A stretch of 64,000 nucleotides of DNA from Marisa cornuarietis (Eukaryota > Mollusca > Gastropoda > Architaenioglossa > Ampullariidae): positions 14,025,001 to 14,089,000 of the forward strand of contig SMMW01000575.1 of assembly GCA_004794655.1 (NCBI GenBank), given 5' to 3'. Positions 10,940 to 23,300 of this stretch are shown piece by piece. Positions within the stretch are counted from its first letter, which is position 1. Each line of letters opens with the position of its first letter. The notes below the pieces were generated by a model. That model was not told the DNA's origin. It saw only the letters and a program-made list of their open reading frames with translations, and did no database searches. A program made the translations under genes and the position numbers.

Positions 10940-11840
10940 TGGACATTCTGTGAGCATACTTTTGCACCGCAGTAGGCGTGCGTCAAGGTTGTCCCCTATC
11001 ACCGGTGCATCTTCTTAGAGAATATCATGCTCGAAGCTCTCTACAGCTATCATACTTTCATTTCCATTGGTGGAAGACCGATCTGCAACCTATGCTTTGC
11101 AGATGACATAAATCTGTTAGCAGGTACTAACACAGAACTGCAAGACCTTACCAACAGACAGTTCAAACGCATATCGCATGGAGACCAACACTGAAAAGAC
11201 CAATGGCAACGGCAAAGCAGATATATATATATATATGAAAGGGGTACAGCTCGAAGAGGTAAGCAGCTTCAAGTACTGGGAGCCACCTTCTCCAAGGACG
11301 GCAACTCTACATCAGATATCCGCATAAGGATCGCAACAGCAACAGCGGCAATGGTTAGGCTAGATAGGATCTGGCATAGCCATAAGATAAGGTTCACTAC
11401 CAAGTACAATCTGTAAAAATACCTGGTAGTGGCGATCCTGCCCTACAGATGTGACACGTGGACTTTGCTCGCCGAAACGGAAAGGAGAATCCAGGCATTC
11501 GAGAACAAGCGCCTGAGGAGGCTGCTCCGGATCTCATACAAAGAACATAAAACCAACGACTTCGTAAGAAACAAGATTGCCACACTCTACTATCAACAGT
11601 CAGGCGACGTAAGCTGGTCTTCTTTGGTCATGTGACCCGGCACGACACCTTGTCGAAGACTATCCTTCAAGGCACCTTGGAGGGTGGCTGACACCGCGGT
11701 GGCCAGAGGAAGAACTGGGTTACAAACGTCAAAGACTGGACTGGTCGTCCTGTACAGGACCTGCTATCCCCTAAAATAGGCAGGAGCGGAAGGTCCTGTC
11801 AGCTGCCGTATCCATGTGCTCCCCCCACATCCATCCACCC
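10940..11840 (+). pseudogene. Degenerate LINE reverse transcriptase, C-terminal part
   Basis: Pieces in shifting frames match the endonuclease-reverse-transcriptase proteins of RTE/CR1-like LINEs: LENIMLEALYSYHTFISIGG, then the catalytic-type block FADDINLLAGTNTELQDLT, then FKYLGATFSKDGN, KYNLYKYLVVAILPYRCDTW, and the tail ERRIQAFENKRLRRLLRISY. Several frameshifts, stops and a TA-run insertion (11219-11236) show that it is dead. The LINE clade is uncertain. Confidence 0.78.
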
Positions 11841-12294
11841 TAAGGGTCTTACCTATGACAGAAGCAGTCAGGATAGTTTAGCGTCGACTGGCTGATGGGA
11901 GACAAATCTAGTTTGACTCCTGTGTCTTGTACTACTTCCCTTGTCCACAAAAAGCTACGACTATTTTTTCACTTTTCCTCTGCTACTGCGACGACAACGA
12001 GGAAGAAAGAGAAGAATAGAGAAAAAAAGAAAGATTTACATTCAAAAATTATGTAATTATTAAATATTGTTGCTACGAAAATTAATAACGAAGATACCTT
12101 GCTCGCGTGTGTTTAATACACACACTACCATAGAATTGAGCAATTGTGATATTCTCCATCGATATTTCTTGTACCCGACACCCTGTTATTCACTCTAGCC
12201 ATTAACCATACAAGGAGTCTCTTCACAATTTTGCTGTTTTTTATATTCTATCCATTCGCTCCGAGTATTTGAAAGTTTTGAAAGGATTGCTTAC

Positions 12295-12421
12295 CTCTTT
12301 TCTTTCCAGTCTCCCCCCCGTCTTCCACAGGGAGGAGGAGACCTAGAAGACCTACCCCAAGGCCCAAGGTCCGACCCTCCAATCACGACCACGGGGAGGG
12401 CCACACCCAGTTCCCCACCCA
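12295..12421 (-). pseudogene. Pseudo-exon 11 of SLC22 copy
   Basis: Begins VGGELGVALPVVVIGGSDLG on the minus strand, as in the intact exon (VGGELGVALPLVVMGGSGLG). It then frameshifts and lacks about 30 bp over the LPETLHQKLPET segment. An AG|GTAAGC donor survives. Confidence 0.85.
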
Positions 12422-12716
12422 CTATGGGGCAAAGAGCACAATGTAACTATGCGACTTTGATCGCCCTTTCGTGACTGCATCATCAGTATTATTAAGATTG
12501 GCTCATTAAACGCACATTTATTATTATGCTTAACAGTTACATGTTTGAATTCTTTATGAAACTTACCAGATGTACAAGAATACGCCAAAAGGGACGAAAC
12601 ATTTAAATAAAACTAACTTTCACGTCAAGACACTTTAGATATGAGATGTGATACTAAATATAGCAACAAGCGTGCAACACGACACACAAGTTTCACGATA
12701 TATATATATATATATA

Positions 12717-12858
12717 TGTAGAGACATCTCCCACTAAACGTCTCTTTATGGAAGTGGCTGTCACAAGCAAATTTCTTGCCGAGAAGTGAATAACGACGAA
12801 AGCAGCCGACACTTCCTACTTTGCCGTTTTGACAAAACAAGGGCGATCACCGTCTTGT
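12717..12858 (-). pseudogene. Pseudo-exon 10 of SLC22 copy
   Basis: The acceptor TTTTTGCTGCAG and the following ACAAGACGGTGATC are conserved with the intact exon 10. Internal deletions then destroy the frame, and the 3' end runs into a TA dinucleotide run (about 12698-12718) where the donor should be. Confidence 0.85.
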
Positions 12859-13506
12859 CTGCAGCAAAAATTTGCCTAGGAGTGATTCCCCGTGTTTGTG
12901 GAACTTGGAAGAAAACCGTATAGTGCCATAACAAGATTTACACCGTTCTTAATGCAGAGCTTTAAAATAAAAGAACGTGCGTGTGATGCAGCGCGTCAGG
13001 TCTAGGTTGTAAATTATTTAAAAAATCCACCGTTTGCTCCATGCTTCCCACATTTGAATATTCCTTTTGGTAGCCCATATACTGTGCATTTTTAGTGTAC
13101 GTTCCTCCAGAGCATGTTTATTTTTAATGTTTATTTTCTACGTCCTAATATATTACCGTCTGCTCCAAAGGAAAAAAAAGAATGTTCACAATAAATTGTG
13201 ATACATCACTAATTTTTACCACGTCGTAATTTGAAAGAGGGAGGGAGGGGTAGAGAGAAAGAGGAAGCTGATACTACCATAATGTTTATTTCACACTTCA
13301 CTTGAAACGACGTGCCTCCATTTGCAAAAAAATGAGCTGCCAATCAGTCAGTTTATCACCATGAGCACTAGTGTTTCACTCTCTCTCCAGTGACGATAAC
13401 TTGACTCAAATGAAGCAGAGGATCGAAGGTTGACAATAAAATCACTGCTGGAAGAGTCAGAGGCAGAAATCAACCCGGGCCAGGCAAGGTGCTCTGACTG
13501 GTTCCC

Positions 13507-15036
13507 TGTCACGGATCACCCGCATACACACCGCAAGTCACCCGCTGACACGCGCATTCGTTAAATCAACACAACAACAAATGACCACTTTGGTGTAGAG
13601 CGTCCCTCCGCGAGACGAATAGTTATTAAACTCAAGTCACAAGTAAATTACACAAAGAATACACAAAAGTACTTCTCTAAACAATGCAGAAACTCAGTAT
13701 TTTTACAACAAGTAGTTAGGGTAATATGATAATTATCATTACATCATAACAATCACTGCTAGGCTTAGCAGGAAAATACCTCACTCGAATATATTAAGCA
13801 GCACAAGCTCACGTAAAGAAGATACAAGAAATGTAACAGGTATACAAAATGAGCAAATGTCCTTGAATTCGGTGCACTCAGCACACATGTATAAATACGT
13901 TAATCTATTAACAGTCAGAATGGGTAGCACACCCTAGGCCCTAACACTGCCTGTGGAAGTACACACTCAGTCTTCCAGCGCGTGCTTAAATTCTACCCTC
14001 TCTAAAATTGAGGTTCAAACCTATTGTCCTCCACTTAACCTTCTTAAAGTTCTGGTTATTTTTAAATATTTAACAATTCCTCCCGTAGGAGGTTTAAAAG
14101 AAGGTCACCCTGTGGTTCACTCTACCTTAATCAAGGTCTTACTTCGTTTGGGGATGTTCGTCTTGGTGTGAAATCATCGGACGCCCTTGCCTCTGCCTCA
14201 CGTCAATGGTCCTCCGGAATGTACGGATATCGTCGGTAGGATATCGCACCACGCAAGTCAGTCATTCAGCCTCGCTGTATCGTATGATCCCTCCCACCTT
14301 GGAGATACGCGGACACCCTTTCACTCGTCTTTGCTGAACCACAGGCCCGTCTATACGTCAGCTCCAGGCGTCAAAACCCGAAGTTTCTCACAGCCTTCTT
14401 CGCTCTCGGCGTAGTCCCTCAGTCTACGTCAGGAAATTTCTCAGACACCTGCCTCCAAATTCAGCAATGTTCTTCCTGTACTGTGCTGGTAGTAGAACAA
14501 CAGCGCCCGGCTTGAATACCAGTAAGTACTGTGACAACTCTTGTCACTAAACAGCGGTATAATTAGCGCTCTCTCTAGCGCCTCACGTCGACATACAGTA
14601 TGACGACTGGTAAGCTTGAATGAAGACTGAACCCCCGTCAGTGACAGCACACAGCTAGCAGCAACACACCAAGATTGCTAGAATATCGATTAACCAAATC
14701 GAAAATTATCCCACTTGCTATGGTGGGGTCTTAATATACCCACCCTTGTTTACGTCGCCAAAAGGTGAGCTCAGCCCGCACCGCACATAAAATACTAAAT
14801 AAACTGAAACTTCAAATTTCTCGTGATCCTCGCGTGGCAGCGACAAAAAACAAGACACCCTGACCACCTGGATAGATGGTGAGCTCTGCCCGGATCACAC
14901 ATGAAATATAGTAAAAACCGAGACTTTCAATTTCTCGTGATTTCCTGTGTGGCAGTGACATACCAAAGCACACCGTGTGTGTCGAACGTTAATATACATT
15001 ATACCACCCTACTGCCGCACCCCCTTGTACGCTACA
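13507..15036. mobile_element. Putative solo LTR (1.53 kb) with TTCCC target duplication
   Basis: Starts TGTCACGGATC, ends CGCTACA (TG...CA), and is flanked by TTCCC at 13502-13506 and 15037-15041. The homology between the decayed SLC22 copy and the intact locus breaks at this interval and resumes after it, as expected of an insertion. No gag or pol sequence is inside, and the orientation is not determined. Its TGTCACGGATC start equals that of the solo LTR at 23824-25020. Confidence 0.7.
14764..14990 (+). repeat. Two tandem copies of a ~114-bp unit
   Basis: GGTGAGCTC... at 14764 and again at 14878 share ACATGAAATA/ACATAAAATA, TTTCTCGTGAT and GTGTGGCAGTGAC/GCGTGGCAGCGAC. It lies inside the 13507-15036 insertion. 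Confidence 0.75.
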
Positions 15037-17890
15037 TTCCCCACCATATGATCACATGAGCTCTACTTTTTAAAGTATTTATTGAATTTACCAAAGATAA
15101 AAAAATACACTAAAATATATTTACAAGGCAGTTTGGAATAGAAATGTATTTCTTATAAATAGACGAAACGACTGTCTACATAGCATTAACCTTAAATCAT
15201 TAAAGGTCAACTGGCTCGCAACATTATTTCTTTATGATCGTGTTAAGTTCGTTTTAAAATAATAATTCCCAAAATATGTGTACATAATGATCCTTAATTT
15301 CAAAGACAATAAGCCTTCAAACATCGGCATTCTCACCTGCAACTAGGAAGGCAGGAAAAAAATTACTCTCCTATACTGAAGAGTTCTCTCACGTGATCGA
15401 AGTATTTGTAACAACGAGTTTGCATGTCTTCGAGTGAAATGAAAAAACATCACTCAGGTTGTCGTGTTCAAGAAGCGATTTTGTTCACCCAAAAAATGAA
15501 ACAGCAGATTGGAACTTTATTTAGAAGCTACGAATGAAGTCAATCAGATCAAAATTTAATGGGCAACAATAGTTACAACTGACTGCTGATAAGGAGTTTT
15601 TTAGAATTTAAAATACAATGATAGTTTGAAACATGTTTATCGATGTAAAAACTTATTTCTTCCTCATTTAGCTGCATGCAAAATTTTCTATTTACTTACT
15701 GATACTCGATCGCACGTGCTCCTTATAATATGTTTATCACACACAATTTTTTCCCCTTTTTTTTAGCTTCTTCGATCACGCACATCAATGGTGCCCTCAC
15801 ACTGTCAGTTGTTTTGAGCATTATGCTGGATAAAGATACGACTGATGATGTGTTTGTGACTGTCACACGATGTTACTTGTAGACCAGATCCGGTGTAGAA
15901 ACTGTCGAGGTTGCATATCTGGTGCTTGATCTACCAGCAGTCCTAGTTAGTTTTAACATCTCGTGCTTTTGTATAGTAAGCACTGCTGTAGGAATAAGAT
16001 ATCTTCGGTTTACTGAAAGTCCAAGACTTGCTTGTACTGTATATGTGACTGGATAACAATCAATTTTGAAACGTTTTGAGCAAATTCATGAGTACGGTGT
16101 GGGGACCAATTAGTTCGCATGGCATGTTTGAACAAAGTTACTCCATTGGCGGTCGCTGCCATTATCTTTAGGATTTCCTTCATGAGTACAAACTAACTCC
16201 CTCTGAGTGTCGAAGAGAACATTCAGCAACAGCACAATGTGTCCTGGTCAGTCTTCTCTTACCGAGGATTGCATTTTTTCTCTTCGACTTATGCTAGTGC
16301 CAACAACGCTATTTTTAGAAATACGTTCGTTTCGTCACTTCCTGTTTTCTCGACAAATCCAGGTGTGCTTTAGAGAAAAATATTAATATAAAATCTTTCA
16401 TGCCTCTCTTTCATAAAAGACCACCGGAACATATTTTTGTGATACGTTTCCAGCGATTTTCGCTGAGCGGTCGCGTTGTCCCTTCAGTCATTAGTTTTTC
16501 TTCTTATGACTGAATCGTTTATGTGGAGGATTTTGCTTATAAAATGAAAAAAAAGTGACAAAAAGTTTAAGTAAAATTGTAAACAAGGTGTATTAAAAAG
16601 GAAAAAGATAAAAAACTAATGAAAGTAAAGAGGGAGAAAGATCGCAAGAAAAGAAAAACCCGAACAAAAGAAAGAACCAGAGACATAAAATGAGCAATAA
16701 ATTAAATGTCTTTACACGTGATAGTGCTGCTGGGTAAGGTTGAACAAGCAAGCAAGTAACTACACCCACCCACCCGCACGAACACTGCAAGAGACACCAA
16801 GTGAAATTATTATCAATATTATTATATGCTGCTTCATTGTACATGATTGAGGCATCACTAATTTTCCCTTCTTTGATGTAGCGAAACATGAAGCTGTTAT
16901 TAGCAATGAGCTGGACATGGCGTGATAGAATGAGAGCACGGGGTGACACTCAAAACTGTGAGACCGTTTTCGAACGTTTGATGACCATCTTCTGACCACA
17001 GATTCTGCACGCTTCTCCCGTCACGCAAGTAAGTCCACATCACCAGTGTCACCTCGGTAGAGTTACAAGCAAGTGGCTGGCATAGCTACCTTGTGCTAGG
17101 TAGGGGATTTGAACAATAATCGAGTCAGACGTAGCACCAGTCTGTGAGTGTGAGTGGCAGGCTAATAAAAATAGCGATCTTGTGGAATTAAAATGCATTC
17201 CGATTTCTCTTATATTATTATTTGTGAAAGCACACATACCTTTATCGAAATTCTCACATATAAGCCACCAGAACCATCACACCCATTCCCAGTCCTTCGT
17301 GGTGCACATTCTTAAAAGGTGTTGTGACGACAGCTAGCTTTTAAACGTGACCCCACGGGAAATGAAGTCTTGATCTGTTTCCAAAAGCACAGGTGAGAAT
17401 TGGGATGTTCAAACGTTTGCTTTGGTGCTATTCGTTCAGGTCTGGAGAATTAGAAAGAATTAAGCCCAGCCATCATAAAATGCTGCTGCACTCAGGTTCA
17501 CCGTTAAACACCAAAACCTTGCATTAGTTGCAGCAGTTAACGAGACAGTTCTAGGATTTCTCACAGAAATAAAAAGACGGCCGTCGCGATCTGAGTGCCC
17601 GAAAATGCATTTACATTAGGAGGGAAGGAGACATTGATCTAGCTCTCTGCGTGACAGGGCTATATTTTCAGCTTTCCATAAATGCACCTTCTGGGATTGT
17701 GTTTCACATCGTCAACACGGCATCGCTCTGCTTTCAAGCGAAGATCGCATTTCAAGCCCCTCGGCTCTATCACCTAGTATCTGCATGCTCAGTTAGTCAC
17801 CCCTCTAGCGGGATAGCGATCTCACTCTTTCATCTTTTGTTCCGGGGATTGACCACGGTTAATGAATGCATTAAACGTTTGTCTTTATAC

Positions 17891-17939
17891 CTCTTTTTGA
17901 AAAACGGTCCGTCTGAGTCGCTGCTGGTGTAGAATGGAT
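17891..17939 (-). pseudogene. Third copy of SLC22 exon 1, start codon lost
   Basis: On the minus strand ATCCATTCTACACCAGCAGC aligns with the intact exon 1 start ATGGATTCTACAGCAGCAGC, so the ATG has become ATC. A GAG|GTATAA donor-like site follows at the equivalent place. Confidence 0.75.
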
Positions 17940-18516
17940 AGAGTTCAGGAGTCAGACGCACGAACTACTTCATATTTTCACGGGCCTCAGGGCAGCTTTT
18001 TATTTAACAATAATAATGCAGATTGATACAACTGTGCAGTAGACTCAATGCGATTTACAAATAAATTCGGATTACAAAACACTTAAAGGATACATTCAAA
18101 CAGATACAAAACAAATACTGACACAGACCAAAACATATCAGGAAGCTAGAAACAGGGGTTCGGCATAGGAAAGGACTGCGAGCGGGGAAATAAATTTGAG
18201 AAGAAATCTGTTCACAAATCTAACTTGAAGCAGCGTGTGGAACCCGGGAGAAAATACGGAGCAGTCATAGTATGCACTACCTGTCGATTCCGACCCTCAC
18301 TGTGATGAGTGGCAGGACAGGTGCATCAACAGTCGTAAAAATACATGTTTCAGCATCGCTCAGCTTTGAAGCACAGATAGCTTGACAAACTCATAGGACC
18401 GTACACCTAGTACCTGCAGACTTACATTTCATACTGTATCTTAGTTCGACACATGTTTGACTTCGGTATCTGAGCTCTTAGCTTTCGGTCCTGGTGCTGA
18501 GCGCCTGTTTTCATAC

Positions 18517-18565
18517 CTCCTTCGATAGACAACTGCGTCTCTGTCGCTGCTGCTGTAGAATCCAT
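18517..18565 (-). pseudogene. Second copy of SLC22 exon 1, ATG retained
   Basis: Reads MDSTAAATETQLSIEG on the minus strand. The first ten residues equal those of intact exon 1 (30042-30089). It ends at a G|GTATGA donor in a different phase (49 bp instead of 48), so splicing to a normal exon 2 would shift the frame. No usable downstream exon 2 exists in this copy, though a noncoding or alternative transcript remains possible. Confidence 0.7.
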
Positions 18566-18825
18566 GTTTCAGGGGTAAGACGCACGCATTACTGCACCTC
18601 TTAGCCTTTGGTATAGAAAGAGAGAGAGAGAGAGAGGTAAACAGGTAACATGGCGTTTGACAAGAGACTGATCTCCAGCAATCTGTATAGCCAGAAGCAT
18701 GGGCGTGTATAAATAATAACAGTCCGTGGACAGGAGTCTGTGTTCAAAGTTCATCTAGCTGTCACCTGGAGATGTGCACCTGGCCCCACACCACCATCCA
18801 GACCATCAGATTTTTTGTCACTCCT

Positions 18826-18847
18826 TCTCTCTTTCTCTCTCTCTCTT

Positions 18848-18906
<59 letters not shown>
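18826..18906. repeat. (CT)n then (CA)n compound microsatellite
   Basis: Pyrimidine CT-rich run followed by more than 20 CA repeats. Confidence 0.95.
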
Positions 18907-18910
<4 letters not shown>

Positions 18911-19235
18911 AAACAAGCACCAATCAGAAATGTCAACAATCAATAATACCCTCCTTGTGTCAGAATATATATATGTTAGAAATGCTTCTGTTGGATCTGT
19001 GTATTTGCACAGGAAGCTATGTCACAATAGTATTAACAAGAACATTTTAAATTCCCGAACGACACAGGCAGAAATGGTTCCAGTCTAGTCTTTTAGCGTG
19101 GCATCAAAGTTCTGATTTTCGTACTGCAAATTTGGGCTATATTTTTTGCCTGCAAAAAAAGAACAAAAGATAAACGAAATATAGTTATAATGCATTGATA
19201 CAAGTTTTATTTTAGCCGTAGTCAAGGAATACATT

Positions 19236-19239
<4 letters not shown>

Positions 19240-19287
<48 letters not shown>
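19240..19287. repeat. (GA)n microsatellite
   Basis: About 24 pure GA repeats. Confidence 0.95.
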
Positions 19288-19289
<2 letters not shown>

Positions 19290-20304
19290 GAAACATTAAA
19301 AAATCCGTCTCTCATAATCACTGTTGTAATAGGTTGGTTGGTTTGTTTCTTTAGTAAATAAAGTGCTTATACCTTGACATGATTTCGCACTGGCAGGAGG
19401 AGGAGAAGGAAGGTACCATAAGAAATAAGGAAATAAAAAATTAAGGTTAAAAGACAAATCATGTTAATAAAATATATACAGCTTTATGACCGTGTATATA
19501 AATTATGCACATTTCGGACACAGTCTAGTTGACAAATATAGTTTTCCACACAAGCTAGTCCACAGATATATTGTTAGAGAACAGCTCAGTCCAATTCACA
19601 GATATATATTCTTATACTACAGGTCAGTACACAGATCTTCTGTAAGACCTGTAAGAATACAACTTTGCAAGGATAATAGCTCCAGGCGCCGGGGCAGACA
19701 AATACAAAGTAAAATCAAGCAGCCAGCTTTAACCTTCTCCCAAAATGTCTACAGCCGCCCAGAAAAGTGAGTTTATTACAACGTCCTGTGGTTTGAAGTT
19801 TAATGTTAAAACTGCTCTTTTCGACCTTTCTTTGTTCAGTCCCTAATCTGATCTGACTTTCTTTTACGTGGGATAGATTTATTATATTCACAACCATGAG
19901 TCACAACAGTAAGTACAAAACTATAGGCCGTAAAATTTCTATCCCCGGTAGTGTCCCCGCTGTAACCAGCCCTGACGAGAGAACAGGCTTTGACGGTGAA
20001 TTAAATAAATTAATAAAAATTTGACATGAAAAATAGATATGTTATCTAACTTAGATTGATTCTACCTTGATATTTGTTTGTTAAGCTAAGAATGCAATCG
20101 TGAAATTAGCTAAGTTCCCTCGGGTCCAAAGTTCGCCAGTGTAAAAAATGTTGTGCATAAAACAGTTGTCATAACTAAAAAGAAACATGAATATACATAA
20201 ATGCGGAGCTTCTTCCGAGTAAGGCTGGCATGTGGTTCCACCCGACCAGTCCCTTCCCCATCCACCAACGCCGCCCCTTCTCCGCCTCTTGCACTCCCCG
20301 CTGG

Positions 20305-20327
20305 TTAGCTGGTCACATGGGGTTTTC
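20305..20327 (-). CDS. SLC22 terminal exon 12 (tentative)
   Basis: After acceptor TGTATTACAG the phase fits and gives (R)KPHVTS then TAA, a short hydrophilic tail. It is supported by splice site and phase only, because the family tail is not conserved. Confidence 0.6.
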
Positions 20328-23300
20328 CTGTAATACATGTACTGAGAAACTAGATTGCTGAAGTCAACTTATACAAGACGAGGAAATTGCGCCATTGTTT
20401 TGTTCTTGTCTCATGCTGATGTCCACACCACAGGCACTCGCCCTGGATGAGGGTATGCAATTCCTTATTGATGCCTGCCATCAGGTCGATGTCGTCAGCA
20501 AAGGAAACTTCGGTTAACGGGAGTGTACATCAGCGCACTATTAATGGCCTCCAGAGTGTCACATCCACAAACAGCAATGTATTTTTTACTACAAAAAATT
20601 TTTGTTTGAAAGGATCGCTTACTTGTTTTCTTTCCGAAGTTCACCGCGTCCTCCACAGTTTCTGGAAGTTTCTGGTGTAGCGTCTCCGGGAGTAGGAGAG
20701 CCAGAAGACCGGCTCCGAGGCCAGATCCTCCCATCACAACCAGGGGTAAAGCCACACCTAGTTCCCCGCCCACGATGACCGTCTTTCAAGGGCAAAGGAA
20801 GTTGATTACAATTTTGTGGTTGGTAAATTTACATAATCAACATTATTGATTAAAATATGCTTATTAAAACTAACACACAACATTATATTAACCTAGCAAT
20901 TACATGTTTTAGTTCTTAATAAAAATCACCCAAGCACAAGAAATTACTCATCATCCTTTATGTCAAACGAATCAAATATTTTCATTTCATTTTCGAACAC
21001 TTTCTTTCCAGAATATTGGATATTGTACTGTATGTATAAATGAGGCTAAACATAAGCTAAGCATGTAAAGCACCACTCACAAGTTGGGCGATGTATGGAG
21101 AGATAACTCCCCCTAAATGTCCTATCGTAGAACTCATTCCTAACAGCGAATTCCTGGCGACGGTTGGGAAAAGTTCAGCCGAGAAGAGGTAAATAACGGC
21201 GTAAGCAGCCGAAGCCCCCATTTTGCCAGCATTGGACAAAACAAGGATGATCACCGTCTTGTCTGCAGTAAAAATATGGCTGAAAGTGATTTCCCATGTG
21301 TCTGTTAATTTTCTCCCTGGACTAATTAGCACAATAATATTAAACTTTTATAAACCAAATAAACCAGCTGCACACCATTTAAAGTATCAGCGGAGAGATA
21401 AAGCTGACTGCCATAACAAGATCATCACAGGTGTGTATGGTGAGGTCGTCTCATTAATAAAGCGAGGAGTGGCGATGTGTTTGTGGATGGAAGTGCAGGT
21501 TCTAGTTGCAAATTATGCCCCAAATCCACCGACTGTCCAAATCTGACCACATTTGATTATTGCCTGGAATGTCGTAGACTGTATCTGATGCTACAGAGCA
21601 TGTTTATTTCTGATGTGAATTAGCGGTAGCTCTATAAAAGGAAAATACTAAGCAAAAATCCTGCAAGGTATGTCTGCTACACGTGGTAATTTTTGATAGA
21701 GACAGAGGAGAGAGAGAGAGAAAAAAGAGGGGGGGGGTAATTTTTATCTGCCGGAAACACCGTGACCCCCGTTACCAAACGTGAGCTGTGAATCTGTTCG
21801 CTTCACGAAAGATCATCAATAGTGCAAGTGTTTTACTGCTCCGTCATGATGACTCCACGCATGAATAAGCTTGACACAAATCAAGTTGAAATGAAGCAAA
21901 AGATCAAAAGTTGACAGTAACACAGTAGGTGGAAGAGTCAGTAATAACAAGTAATACATGAACCTGTGGCTTTCGCCAGCTCACCTTTGCCGTCGACAAA
22001 GTTATCTATATTTAAAGAGCGCCTTCGACCTATATATATATATATATAGATAACTATGAACATCAACTTGTGAACTTACATTGTGCGTGGTATATGACGG
22101 GGAACATCGTGGCCAAACAAGCCAGCCCGCTGAAGATCATGCTTCCACAGTGCAGCGTTTTGCGCCCGATTCTGTCCAGAACCAGACCGGAGAACACATA
22201 GCCCAGCAGTTCTGCCACCGCCGACATAAAAAAACTGAGGTAGATGTTGGTGCCGATGTTGCCCACATTAAGACTCAGGCCATAGTAGACCAGTGATACC
22301 ACTGTCCTGAGACCAATATGAAAATGTTGATTTGTCATTTGCTTGCATTTCTCAAAACGATTTTTTGTGTTTGTGATTTTGAAAACTTCTACTCAGTGAA
22401 GTACAGGGAAAATTGTTACTATGTTTGCATTCATTATGGTCTACCGAAAAGGGTGTTCGCATTAAGGTAGCAACGACAGATAAGATATTTTGTCTGAAGA
22501 TTACAGAAATTATTTATAGGCTTCAAATTGGTAGCAGAACAATAAAATTTGTGTCTACTGTGTTTCACTTGTTACTGATGGTGATACTGATGGGACATAT
22601 CAAGACAGCACAATAATGGCTCATGAACAAGAAATGAGAATGATTATGATTCACCCACAGGAAGTAGTTTTAAGTATGACTCATGCTCAGGAGGTCGATG
22701 TAATAGCAGCGCATGCATAGGATGTCAGTATGATTGTGGTTGCTGATAATTGAGGTCTCACCAGTTAAGGAAGATAATTAGTGTTCTGACTAGAGTTACA
22801 CGGTTTGTGAACATTTGAAGTGGATTTTCTCCCTTGCGCTTCTCTAGACCGAGGACACTGGGCGGTGGCGGCCGTTTGTTGATTTTAGCGAGCTGCACGA
22901 AGAGTTGGACACATTCAAACATGGCAGGGATTGTGAAAACAAGCGTTCATCTATTCGATGAAACACCACAAGCTATCATAAACCAGAACATAGCAATGCA
23001 ATGTAAATATTTATCTGCTTTACGCACATTACAAAGCGTAAAGGTAATTGAAGTAATAAAAACATTTTGAAATGCAGTTAATCTAAATAAAAGCACACGA
23101 CGCCTTATTTCTTAATATTTAAATAAATCAACCAATGATAAACGTTAAAAGATACAATTATCAGAATTTTTCACAAAGCGATCTTGAATAGAAATATATT
23201 TGAGAAAAGATGACAAAACATTTGTCTTGTGATTACTGTTGTAAAATGGGTAGAGCAGATTTATATTATCAAGTTCCGTACTTTTGAAAAAATACTTTAT

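Larger units (their letters stand above)
12260..18700 (-). pseudogene. Decayed partial copy of the neighbouring SLC22 locus
   Basis: Order and orientation match the intact gene at 20.6-30.24 kb. Copied exon 11 is at 12295-12421 and exon 10 at 12717-12858. The segment 13.0-13.5 kb matches intron DNA at 21.5-22.0 kb, 15.05-15.2 kb matches about 23.1-23.2 kb, and 16.5-18.70 kb matches 27.1-30.24 kb, including the first exon. Exons 2-9 are not recognisable. Frameshifts and deletions in both recognisable late exons rule out a normal transporter. An LTR-like insertion (13507-15036) lies inside. The identity level was judged by eye; an alignment would set the exact borders. Confidence 0.8.

Noticed and set aside
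16593..16949. 118-codon minus-strand hydrophobic frame
   Set aside because: It lies in sequence homologous to SLC22 intronic DNA around 27.1-29.1 kb and has no matching protein features.
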